Assembly (NCBI GenBank): GCA_017621295.1
Contig: JAGATI010000119.1
Span: 1 to 7,663 of the forward strand
Source of the DNA: Clostridia bacterium
GTDB lineage: Bacteria > Bacillota_A > Clostridia > TANB77 > CAG-508
Reading direction: 5' to 3'
Length of the DNA: 7,663 nt
The position numbers and the translations under genes are program-made. Numbering within the stretch: the stretch's first letter is position 1; each line of letters starts with the position of its first letter. The notes beneath the pieces are model-generated. The model did not search any database. It saw only the letters and a program-made list of their open reading frames with translations, and had not been told where the DNA came from. Below, one piece after another: positions 1-5,719 of this stretch.

Positions 1-8
1 AAAAACCA

Positions 9-737
9 TTAACCTGTAACCTTAAACAAACTAATTATTACATCAACTATCTTTTTTATTATTATATTATCTTCATATAAAGAAACTAGATATTTATTAG
101 TTATTGGAAAGTACCATAAAAAGACTCCTATTACAATAACAACTAAGATTATAATTAATAAATATGGCAACTTTCTCCAATTCACTCTAAAAGCAACTTT
201 ATACCCATTTTTAGTAAGATAATCTCCATATGCCTTTAAATATTCATCTTCCATTTTCCTTTGTATTTTTTTATTTAATTTTTTTCTTTGCTTATCTGTT
301 AATCCCATGTCTGAATTTTGATTATTTTGTTCATTATTTTTGTCGTAATTTGACTGGTGATTAGTTCTATTATTACATTTCATATTATTTGTAGTTCCTA
401 CATTTTGATTGTAATTCGCATTATTATAAGTAGTACCATTAACACCTGAATTATTATAGTTTACATTTCTATAATTCGAATTATATTTTGTATTATTTAT
501 TGTATTTCTTTTTTCTTCTTGCTCTAATTCAAAATCATATTTTCTTCTTTTTTCTTCATCTTTTAGAATTTCATATGCCTCATTTATCTTCTTTATCTTT
601 TCTTCTGCTTGCCTCTTTGCTTCTTGAGTACTTTGTAAATCAGGATGATTTTTCTTTGCAAGAACTTTATGTGCCTTTTCGATTACATCTATCGAAGCTT
701 TCCTATCAACTTCCAAAACTTTATATAAATCTTTCAT
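9..737 (-). CDS. Membrane-anchored J-domain (DnaJ-like) co-chaperone
   Basis: This 242-residue protein begins with a J domain (about residues 1-70) carrying the HPD tripeptide at 31-33 that stimulates Hsp70 (DnaK) ATPase, followed by the helix motif INEAYEILKD. Residues about 79-143 are a low-complexity linker rich in Asn, Tyr and Thr. Residues about 144-189 are charged and probably helical. One hydrophobic segment at about 190-211 is a likely transmembrane helix, leaving a tail of about 31 residues. It lacks the G/F region, zinc fingers and client-binding domains of a true DnaJ, so it is a type III J protein that probably recruits DnaK to the inner face of the membrane. The ATG at 735-737 is supported by AGGAGG at 745-750 with 7 nt spacing. 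It is transcribed divergently from the DUF4364 gene. J-domain identity is firm; the client is unknown. Confidence 0.85.
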   Translation of the reverse strand: MKDLYKVLEVDRKASIDVIEKAHKVLAKKNHPDLQSTQEAKRQAEEKIKKINEAYEILKDEEKRRKYDFELEQEEKRNTINNTKYNSNYRNVNYNNSGVNGTTYNNANYNQNVGTTNNMKCNNRTNHQSNYDKNNEQNNQNSDMGLTDKQRKKLNKKIQRKMEDEYLKAYGDYLTKNGYKVAFRVNWRKLPYLLIIILVVIVIGVFLWYFPITNKYLVSLYEDNIIIKKIVDVIISLFKVTG

Positions 738-802
738 ATCTCATCCTCCTTATATCTTATAACTATTTATCTTTATTTAATTATCATATATATTTTAAAT
801 AA

Positions 803-811
803 AGTATATCA
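803..811 (-). promoter_or_regulatory. Probable extended -10 promoter of the J-protein gene
   Basis: Read on the minus strand this is TGA-TATACT, an extended -10 element (TGN plus a 5/6 TATAAT match), about 65 bp upstream of the J-protein ATG. No good -35 hexamer lies at 16-18 bp, as is common for extended -10 promoters. It is back to back with the plus-strand promoter at 850-858. AT-rich DNA gives chance matches, so confidence is moderate. Confidence 0.4.
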
Positions 812-849
812 TTTTTCTTCATAAAACGATAGTATTTTATTTTTTTTTA

Positions 850-858
850 TGATATAAT
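850..858 (+). promoter_or_regulatory. Probable extended -10 promoter of the DUF4364 gene
   Basis: TGA-TATAAT is a perfect TGN extended -10 with consensus hexamer at 853-858. It is followed at a sensible distance by AGGAG at 889-893 and the DUF4364 start at 904/907. No clear -35 hexamer is visible. The expected transcript start is near 865, giving a leader of about 40 nt. Confidence 0.55.
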
Positions 859-906
859 TCTTTTTAGATTTTTATAATTTATAAACATAGGAGTTGAATA
901 AAATTG

Positions 907-1450
907 ATGTTAACATCTGATAGCGAAGCTTTAGCTGAAAATAAAGTATTAATTTTATATATATTAGACAAAGTAAATAAACCAATAACAAACGATAGCC
1001 TTTATAAATTAGTGCTATCTGCACTTGATATGAATTATTTCTACTTTCAACAATTTCTTTTGGATTTAATAGAAACAAAATTTGTAGTAAATTATCATAA
1101 AGAAAGTCGGAAGTGTTTATGAAATTACTGAAAGTGGAAAAAATACCCTTGCACTTACTATGGATATCCTTCCAGGCATTATCAAATTAAAAGCAGATAC
1201 AAATCTAAAAAAAGAATTAGAAAGTTCTGAAGAAGAGTACTCTGTTGTAGCTGAATATACACCTCGTAGTGAAAATAATTATATTGTTTTTTGTAAAATA
1301 GTTGAAAATAGTGAGACTGTTTTCGAAGTAAAAACATTTGCTGGTTCAAGACAGCAAGCAAAAGAAATAGTAGATAATTGGAAATCTAATGCAGAATCCA
1401 TTTATCCTAAGATATTAAAAGCTTTGACTGAAAGAAAAAAAGAAGAATAA
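907..1450 (+). CDS. DUF4364-type winged-helix protein, requires a +1 shift at CGGA
   Basis: Two overlapping frames together encode one protein of about 180 residues. The first phase (907-1107, residues 1-67) is the helical part of a winged helix-turn-helix domain, starting MLTSDSEALAENK. At 1108-1111 an in-frame CGG is followed by A; read straight on, the frame hits TGA at 1120. Reading CGGA as one residue (68, probably Gly) continues with SVYEITESGKNTL, the expected wing of the same domain, and then a C-terminal alpha/beta domain to TAA at 1448-1450. AGGAG at 889-893 sits 13 nt before the ATG at 907 and 10 nt before an in-frame TTG at 904, so TTG may be the true start. The family is common in Clostridia and generally annotated as uncharacterised or a putative transcriptional regulator; the DUF4364 assignment is from recollection of family members. 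It could be a pseudogene, but identical shift sites in the kinase gene argue for recoding. Confidence 0.75.
1108..1111 (+). other. CGGA +1 recoding site 1 (DUF4364 gene)
   Basis: The zero-frame codons are AGT CGG AAG TGT TTA TGA. The continuing frame reads AGT [CGGA] AGT GTT TAT GAA. The CGG is in frame, the next base is A, and a zero-frame stop follows at 1120-1122. Skipping C gives SGSVYEIT, a natural beta-hairpin turn for a winged-helix wing. No Shine-Dalgarno-like stimulator or homopolymer slippery run is obvious. Confidence 0.65.
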
Positions 1451-1456
1451 AAAGCT

Positions 1457-1501
1457 AAAAACAAAGAACAGATTTTTTTAGACTCCTGTTCTTTGTTTTT
1501 T
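1457..1501 (+). terminator. Rho-independent terminator after the DUF4364 gene, possibly bidirectional
   Basis: A perfect 15-bp inverted repeat pairs 1457-1471 with 1486-1500 around a 14-nt loop. The right arm ends in a run of T and the left arm begins with a run of A, so the structure can terminate transcription from either side. It begins 6 nt after the DUF4364 stop and also lies just beyond the 3' end of the convergent HEPN remnant, so it probably serves both. Confidence 0.85.
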
Positions 1502-1503
1502 AC

Positions 1504-1626
1504 TTATTCGTCATTTCCACTTTGTCTGTATATATTAAGTAAGTCTTGTTTTAATTTTGGTATATCCACTTTAACTATTGTCCATATAAGTTTTAAATTA
1601 ATTCCTTCATAATTATGTACTATTTT
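1504..1626 (-). pseudogene. C-terminal remnant of a HEPN/DUF86 (HepT-type) toxin
   Basis: In a frame overlapping the nucleotidyltransferase stop codon, 40 codons starting KIVHNYEGINLKLIW and running to TAA at 1504-1506 match the C-terminal end of DUF86/HEPN proteins. That end normally carries the second half of the Rx4-6H RNase motif (here the HNY) followed by a helix with a D(I/L)PxLK pattern (here DIPKLK). The first roughly 90-100 residues, including the catalytic arginine, are absent: a TGA lies immediately upstream in this frame and the preceding DNA is the end of the nucleotidyltransferase gene. No start codon or ribosome binding site serves it. I read it as the scar of an internal deletion that removed most of the toxin from an MNT-HEPN pair, perhaps through the short A-rich tract shared at the junction. 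Confidence 0.7.
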
Positions 1627-1928
1627 TCATATACTACAACCCCTGTTTTTTTAATTTCATTATCTATTCTGGAATTCTCTATAATTTCTGTTTTTTCAAA
1701 TGCATCTACATTTTTAGAGAATGTTTTTTCAATTTTATCAATTAATTCTAATAAACTAAATCCCATAAGAGTACCTTTTGTATCTATAATAAAGTCCAAA
1801 TCACTTTTTTTATTTGCATTTTGTTTAGCATAAGAACCAAATAATATAACTTGACATACAGGAGTATTATATAGTATTTTTTCTAATATTGCTTTTATTT
1901 CTTCAATAGTGTAAACCTTATTACTCAT
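1620..1928 (-). CDS. MNT-type minimal nucleotidyltransferase (MntA-like antitoxin), orphaned
   Basis: This 102-residue protein has the core of the minimal nucleotidyltransferase fold: LFGSYAK with Gly31-Ser32, then SDLDF with Asp43 and Asp45, and a third acidic residue in NVDAF (Asp75). These are the usual metal and nucleotide ligands, all present. In MNT-HEPN toxin-antitoxin modules such a protein AMPylates and silences the HEPN RNase toxin. Here the downstream toxin survives only as a 40-codon remnant, so this is an orphan antitoxin. The length and the VVVYEK ending look complete for the family. The ATG at 1926-1928 has AGGAG at 1937-1941 with 8 nt spacing, and a good promoter lies at 1975-2003. 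It is downstream of rpe on the same strand with no strong terminator between, so read-through from the rlmN-rpe operon is also possible. Confidence 0.8.
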   Translation of the reverse strand: MSNKVYTIEEIKAILEKILYNTPVCQVILFGSYAKQNANKKSDLDFIIDTKGTLMGFSLLELIDKIEKTFSKNVDAFEKTEIIENSRIDNEIKKTGVVVYEK

Positions 1929-1974
1929 ATTTGTATCTCCTCTCTAATATAAAATATAGCTTTAATTTAAAATA

Positions 1975-2003
1975 ATTATACCATTTTAATAATCTTTTTA
2001 CAA
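1975..2003 (-). promoter_or_regulatory. Sigma-A-type promoter of the nucleotidyltransferase gene
   Basis: On the minus strand TTGTAA (1998-2003) is separated by 17 bp from a consensus TATAAT (1975-1980), which is preceded by TGG, so it is also an extended -10. It lies between the rpe stop and the nucleotidyltransferase start and gives a leader of about 40 nt. Confidence 0.65.
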
Positions 2004-2021
2004 CATAAGTTTCTGATTAAA

Positions 2022-2681
2022 CTATTCCTTCAATTTTTTCATATATTCAACATAATTATCAGAATTCAATATTCCGCTACCTACTACAGAAATATCTACA
2101 CCTACGCTCGTGACTTTTTTTATATTATCCACATTTATCCCACCATCGGCCTCAATATCTATCTCTAAATTATTTTCCATTATATAAGTATTTAACTCTT
2201 TTATTTTCTCTATAGTAGAAGGAATTAATTTTTGTCCACCCTTTCCTGGCTCTACAGTCATAACTAAACACATATGTATATATGGTAAAAGTTCGTATAT
2301 TTCTTCCAAACTTGTATTTGGCTTAATAGCAATACCCACTTTACAGTTATTCTCTTTTATATATTTTATTAATTCCATTGTTTCATTTTTATCTTTACAT
2401 GCTTCTAAATGAAATGTAATTATATTTGGATTTAAACTTAAATAACTTGTTACATAAGACTTTACATCTTTAACCATTAAATGAACATCTAATGGTATAT
2501 TAGATATCTGTTTTATATATTCACTATATTCTAGCATTAACCTTGATGTATTATTTTCTACAAATTCTCCATCCATAACATCTATATGAAAATAGTCTGT
2601 ATGCGCAGTTTCTAAGTCATATATAGTAGTTATTATATCTTCTTTTTTTACAGATAATAATGATGTTGAAACATCTACCAT
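2022..2681 (-). CDS. rpe: Ribulose-phosphate 3-epimerase
   Basis: This cytosolic TIM-barrel enzyme of 219 residues, the usual length, interconverts ribulose 5-phosphate and xylulose 5-phosphate in the pentose phosphate pathway. Family motifs are in order: FHIDVMDGEF (His32, Asp34, Met36), DVHLMV (His67), VMTVEPGKGGQ (about 140-150), IEADGGI with the catalytic Asp179, and VVGSGI near the end. His32, Asp34, His67 and Asp179 match the metal and acid-base residues of the family. Several usually conserved stretches are drifted: STSLLS for the common APSILS, VENNT after the VMDG motif, and GIAIKPNTS for the common GxALNPxTP. It is therefore a divergent member, and a related ketose-phosphate epimerase specificity is possible. 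Its ATG overlaps the last 7 nt of rsgA, with AGGAGG 8 nt upstream inside that gene, so the two are translationally linked. Confidence 0.88.
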   Translation of the reverse strand: MVDVSTSLLSVKKEDIITTIYDLETAHTDYFHIDVMDGEFVENNTSRLMLEYSEYIKQISNIPLDVHLMVKDVKSYVTSYLSLNPNIITFHLEACKDKNETMELIKYIKENNCKVGIAIKPNTSLEEIYELLPYIHMCLVMTVEPGKGGQKLIPSTIEKIKELNTYIMENNLEIDIEADGGINVDNIKKVTSVGVDISVVGSGILNSDNYVEYMKKLKE

Positions 2682-3559
2682 TTACGTGCCTCCTTATTTT
2701 TTAATTCATTATAAATTTTACAATATCTTTCATATCTATCTTTAGTTATTTTACCATTTTCAAGCCCTCGTTTTATTCCACAGTTTTCTTCTTTAATATG
2801 GCTACAACCAACAAATTCACAAAGTTCGTCATATTGCTTTAACTCTTTAAAATATTTATATAAATCTTTACTTTCTATTTCACTAATTTCAAAACTAGAA
2901 AAACCTGGAGTATCTGCTATATAAGAATTATTATATAATTTATATAATTTAACCGAAGTAGTAGTATTCTTTCCTCTTTTATTTTTATCACTAATTAATC
3001 CTTCTTTAGCTTGGTTATTACTAAAAAGTGAGTTAATTAAACTAGACTTTCCTACACCTGAATTTCCAGAAAAAGCTGTAATATTATTTTTCAAAATTTC
3101 CTTTAAACTATCTACACCTATCCCCTGATTTGCAACTGTTCTTATAACTGTATAACCAATACTTTTATATGTATCTTCTATTTTATTTGCTAGTTCTTTT
3201 TCATCTAAATCTATTTTATTAATACAAATAATTGGCTTTATCCCATTATATTCTGCATATGCAATTTGTTTATCTAATAATAGTAAATCTGTTTTTGGCA
3301 TTTTTATAGAAACTACAAAAATAATCTGTGATAGATTTGCCATTTTAGGTCTTTTAATATAATTTTTTCTATTTTCTATATTATTTATAATTCCTAATAA
3401 TTTTTCTTCATCTATAACTTCTATTTCTACTATATCTCCTACAACTGGAATCATAGCTTCTTTTTTTAATTTTCCTCTTGCATTACAATTAATTATTTTA
3501 TTATCAATTTCAACTTGATACATATTAGAAATATTGTTAATAATTATTCCTTTTGACAC
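2675..3559 (-). CDS. rsgA: Ribosome small-subunit assembly GTPase RsgA
   Basis: RsgA is a circularly permuted GTPase that acts late in 30S subunit maturation. The 294 residues show an N-terminal OB-fold region (about 1-70), then the permuted G motifs: G4 NKID (114-117) precedes the P-loop GNSGVGKS (165-172), followed by switch-region threonines (about 199-201) and G3 DTPGF (216-220). The C-terminal zinc-binding segment keeps Cys247, Cys252, His254 and Cys260. All key residues are present and the length is normal. The start is GTG at 3557-3559, supported by AGGAG at 3570-3574; no ATG start in this frame is better placed. It lies between the PASTA kinase gene and rpe, a widely conserved Firmicute arrangement; RsgA (CpgA) is a reported substrate of PrkC kinases in Bacillus. 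A large hairpin repeat separates it from the kinase gene. Confidence 0.95.
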   Translation of the reverse strand: MSKGIIINNISNMYQVEIDNKIINCNARGKLKKEAMIPVVGDIVEIEVIDEEKLLGIINNIENRKNYIKRPKMANLSQIIFVVSIKMPKTDLLLLDKQIAYAEYNGIKPIICINKIDLDEKELANKIEDTYKSIGYTVIRTVANQGIGVDSLKEILKNNITAFSGNSGVGKSSLINSLFSNNQAKEGLISDKNKRGKNTTTSVKLYKLYNNSYIADTPGFSSFEISEIESKDLYKYFKELKQYDELCEFVGCSHIKEENCGIKRGLENGKITKDRYERYCKIYNELKNKEARKW

Positions 3560-3582
3560 TATTTATTTACTCCTTTTCTTTT

Positions 3583-3700
3583 GGACAGGATTGCCATTAG
3601 GTGCCATTAGTGATGGGGCATTTTGACACATTTATAAATATTGTGCCAAAATGCCCCGTCCCTAATGGCACCTAATGGCAACTTAATAGCAACCCTGTCC
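3583..3700. repeat. Long imperfect inverted repeat (REP/MITE-like) between the kinase gene and rsgA
   Basis: Arms 3591-3630 and 3642-3681 are 40 bp each, match at 37 positions and enclose an 11-nt AT-rich loop. Outside them GGACAGGA (3583-3590) pairs with CCCTGTCC (3693-3700) with one mismatch. The arms are built of 10-bp units: TTGCCATTAG and GTGCCATTAG on the left, the same two inverted on the right, plus a third degenerate unit (about 3682-3692) only on the right. Its G+C is higher than the surrounding DNA. It fills almost the whole 168-nt gap between the kinase and rsgA genes and encodes nothing. I infer a dispersed REP or MITE-like element. As RNA it would form a stable hairpin that could act as a processing or stability site or partial terminator before rsgA; there is no T-run typical of an intrinsic terminator. 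Confidence 0.75.
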
Positions 3701-3727
3701 CCAATGTTCGTTTTGCTTGTTTTGTGT

Positions 3728-5706
3728 TTATTCTGCTGTCCAAACTGCATTTGTATCATTTAAGTTCATTTGAGTCTGTCTTTCTAAAATACCTGAAACA
3801 TATACTTTAACAGTTATTGTTCCCACACCTTCAACTGTTAAGTTTATATTTTCTGTATCTTTTCCAATCATTTGTCTATATACAGTATCTTCTGTTTTGT
3901 TAGACACTACATTTACCTTAACCTCTACTTTTTCTGCTGGTATTTCTTCTCCATCTTCATCAACTTCTGGCTTATATCTTGTAATTGATTTTACATTTAC
4001 ATTAACTGTTCCTTTTTTTATTTCTGCTAATTTATTTACTGTAATTACTATTTTACTTCCTTCATCTACAGTTTTTCCTACATCTAAGCTTTGTTTTAAA
4101 ACAACACCATTTGATTTTTTAGTATCTTCTTCATATGTAACAGAAACTTCAAATCCGTGCTTCTGTTAGGCTCTTTTTAGCATTTTCCTCTGTTTCTCCT
4201 ATTGTAGAAGGAACTGCTATTTGTTTAATTCCTGTACCTTTACTTACATATACTTTTACTGTTTCTCCTGCTTTAATTTCTGTATTTTCTTTTGGTTCTT
4301 GTTTTATTACAACACCTTCTTGAATTTTCTGACTTGTTTCCTCAATCTTTTCTACATTTAAATTAACATCATTTAAGCTACTTTCAGCCTCCTCAAATGT
4401 CTTTCCTGCTACTTTTGGAACTTTAACAAGTTCTGTACCTTTACTTATAATTATTGATACACTACTATTTTCTAAAACTTTATATCCTGCTGGTGGATCT
4501 TGAGAAATAATTTTTCCTTTTTCAACTTCACTATTATATTCTTCAGATTCTATTTTATATGTAACTTTTATATCTTTTAATTTAGAATCTGCTTCTTGCA
4601 CTGTTAATCCTGTAATGTCTGGCAAATCTATATTTTCAGGTGCTTTATTTAATCCAACCATTAAAAAATATGGTATGCCAAAGCATAATGCACATACTAA
4701 TATAAATATTAAAATAAATATTGCACTTTTAGCTTTTGGATGTTTCTTAAAGTAACTTTCTTCTAATTTATTTTTTTCGTCTTTACTACCTTCACCTCTA
4801 TGTAAAACTTCACTATTAATTGTTGGTATTCTTTGTGTAAGTGTTGCATCAAAATTATGCTCTACTACAAAATTACCATCTGGATTTTTTAATGCTAAAC
4901 TTAAATCTCTTAACATTTCTGTTGCAGATTGATATCTTAAAGTTAATTCTTTTTGCATTGCTTTGATTATAATTTGATTTACTGCAAATGGAATTGCAGG
5001 ATTTAACTTTATTGGTTCAACTGCTTTTTCTTGCATATGTTTTAAAGCAATAGATACTGGTGTATCTGCATCAAAGGGAACTCTTCCAGTTAGCATTTCA
5101 TACATAACAACACCTAAAGAATATAAATCAGACTTAGCATCTGTAAATCCACCTCTTGCATGTTCTGGTGAAAAATAATGTACAGAACCAATAGTTGTTC
5201 CAAATGCTGTAATTGTAGAATTTGAAACTGCTTTTGCTATTCCAAAATCTGTAACTTTAGCTATTCCATCTTCAGTTATAATAATATTATGAGGTTTTAT
5301 ATCTCTATGTACTATATTATTTTTGTGTGCAACTTCAAGAGCCGAAGCTATTTGTATCGCAATATTAACAGACCATTTCCATGGCAAAGTGCCATCTTCT
5401 GAAATAATTTGTTTTAAAGTCTTTCCTTGGATTAATTCCATTACTATATAGTATAAATTACCTTCATTTCCTACATCATAAATAGATACAATATTAGGAT
5501 GTGTTAAACTTGCAGCAGCTTGTGCCTCTGAATTAAATCTTTTAATAAACTCTTCATCTGTTGTAAATTCATCTCTTAACACTTTTATAGCTACATATCT
5601 ATTAAGAACATGACATTTTGCTTTGTACACTGTAGCCATTCCGTCCATTACCTATTTTTTCTATTATTTCATATCGATTACCTATTATTTTACCTTCTAA
5701 AATCAT
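3728..5706 (-). CDS. prkC: PASTA-domain Ser/Thr protein kinase (PrkC/StkP type), needs +1 shifts at two CGGA sites
   Basis: Three consecutive frames give one membrane kinase of about 658 residues. Residues 1-21 (start ATG 5704-5706, AGGGAG ribosome site at 5715-5720 over the phosphatase stop) lead into the glycine-rich loop IGNG; CGGA at 5640-5643 supplies Gly22 and MATVYKAK follows. The kinase core has Lys41 (VAIK), HRDIKPHN with Asp135, DFG with Asp153, a Thr-rich activation segment (about 164-174) and SPE (179-181). A juxtamembrane linker precedes one transmembrane helix (about 327-352). Three extracellular PASTA repeats follow (about 357-424, 425-490, 494-558), then a beta-rich tail of about 100 residues ending at TAA 3728-3730. 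CGGA at 4154-4157 supplies Gly517 in PASTA 3. PASTA repeats in this family sense peptidoglycan or lipid II to control growth, division and spore germination. Without shifting, only a 33-residue peptide is made. All catalytic residues and the whole reading phase after each shift are intact. Confidence 0.88.
4154..4157 (-). other. CGGA +1 recoding site 2 (PASTA repeat 3 of the kinase)
   Basis: The minus-strand zero frame is GAA GCA CGG ATT TGA, stopping two codons after CGG. The continuing frame is GAA GCA [CGGA] TTT GAA GTT, giving LTEAGFEV, where the AG(F/L) turn is a standard PASTA feature. The CGG is in frame and followed by A. The downstream phase is open for 141 codons. Failure to shift would release a kinase with two PASTA repeats and no C-terminal domain. 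Confidence 0.7.
5640..5643 (-). other. CGGA +1 recoding site 3 (glycine-rich loop of the kinase)
   Basis: The minus-strand zero frame is GGT AAT GGA CGG AAT GGC, ending at a TAA 13 codons after CGG. The continuing frame is GGT AAT GGA [CGGA] ATG GCT ACA, giving GNGGMAT, the invariant nucleotide-binding loop of PrkC-type kinases. The family therefore fixes the residue encoded by CGGA as glycine, not arginine. Confidence 0.75.
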
Positions 5707-5719
5707 ATAAAACTCTCCC

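Noticed and set aside
488..802. Plus-strand reading frame of about 104 codons opposite the J-protein gene
   Set aside because: Antisense shadow of the real gene, composed of Phe/Leu/Tyr-rich sequence from AT-rich DNA, without a ribosome binding site.
1100..1160. DUF4364 gene as a simple pseudogene or assembly error
   Set aside because: Cannot be excluded for this gene alone, but the same CGGA context breaks the kinase gene twice and both downstream phases are fully open, so a common recoding explanation is preferred. The extra base is not in a homopolymer run, where most indel errors fall.
1981..2021. Terminator after rpe
   Set aside because: Only a weak TTAATC/GATTATTAA pairing with a 20-nt loop and no T-run in the right place.
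3591..3692. CRISPR-like array from the 10-bp CCATTAG repeats
   Set aside because: Units are directly adjacent without spacers and are arranged as an inverted repeat; no array organisation or cas gene.
3897..4169. Plus-strand reading frame of about 90 codons opposite the kinase 3' part
   Set aside because: Shadow of the PASTA 3 and tail region; Thr/Ser/Phe-rich with no family likeness.
4140..4170. Classical P-site slippage like prfB
   Set aside because: No CUU-type slippery codon, no in-frame stop at the shift and no Shine-Dalgarno-like element at a short distance; the three P-site codons are different.
5640..5706. Kinase translation starting at the ATG at 5646-5648 (MDGMATVY)
   Set aside because: It lacks a ribosome binding site and would omit the first beta strand and part of the glycine-rich loop. 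The ATG at 5704-5706 has a good ribosome site and gives the expected NRYEIIEKIGNG start.
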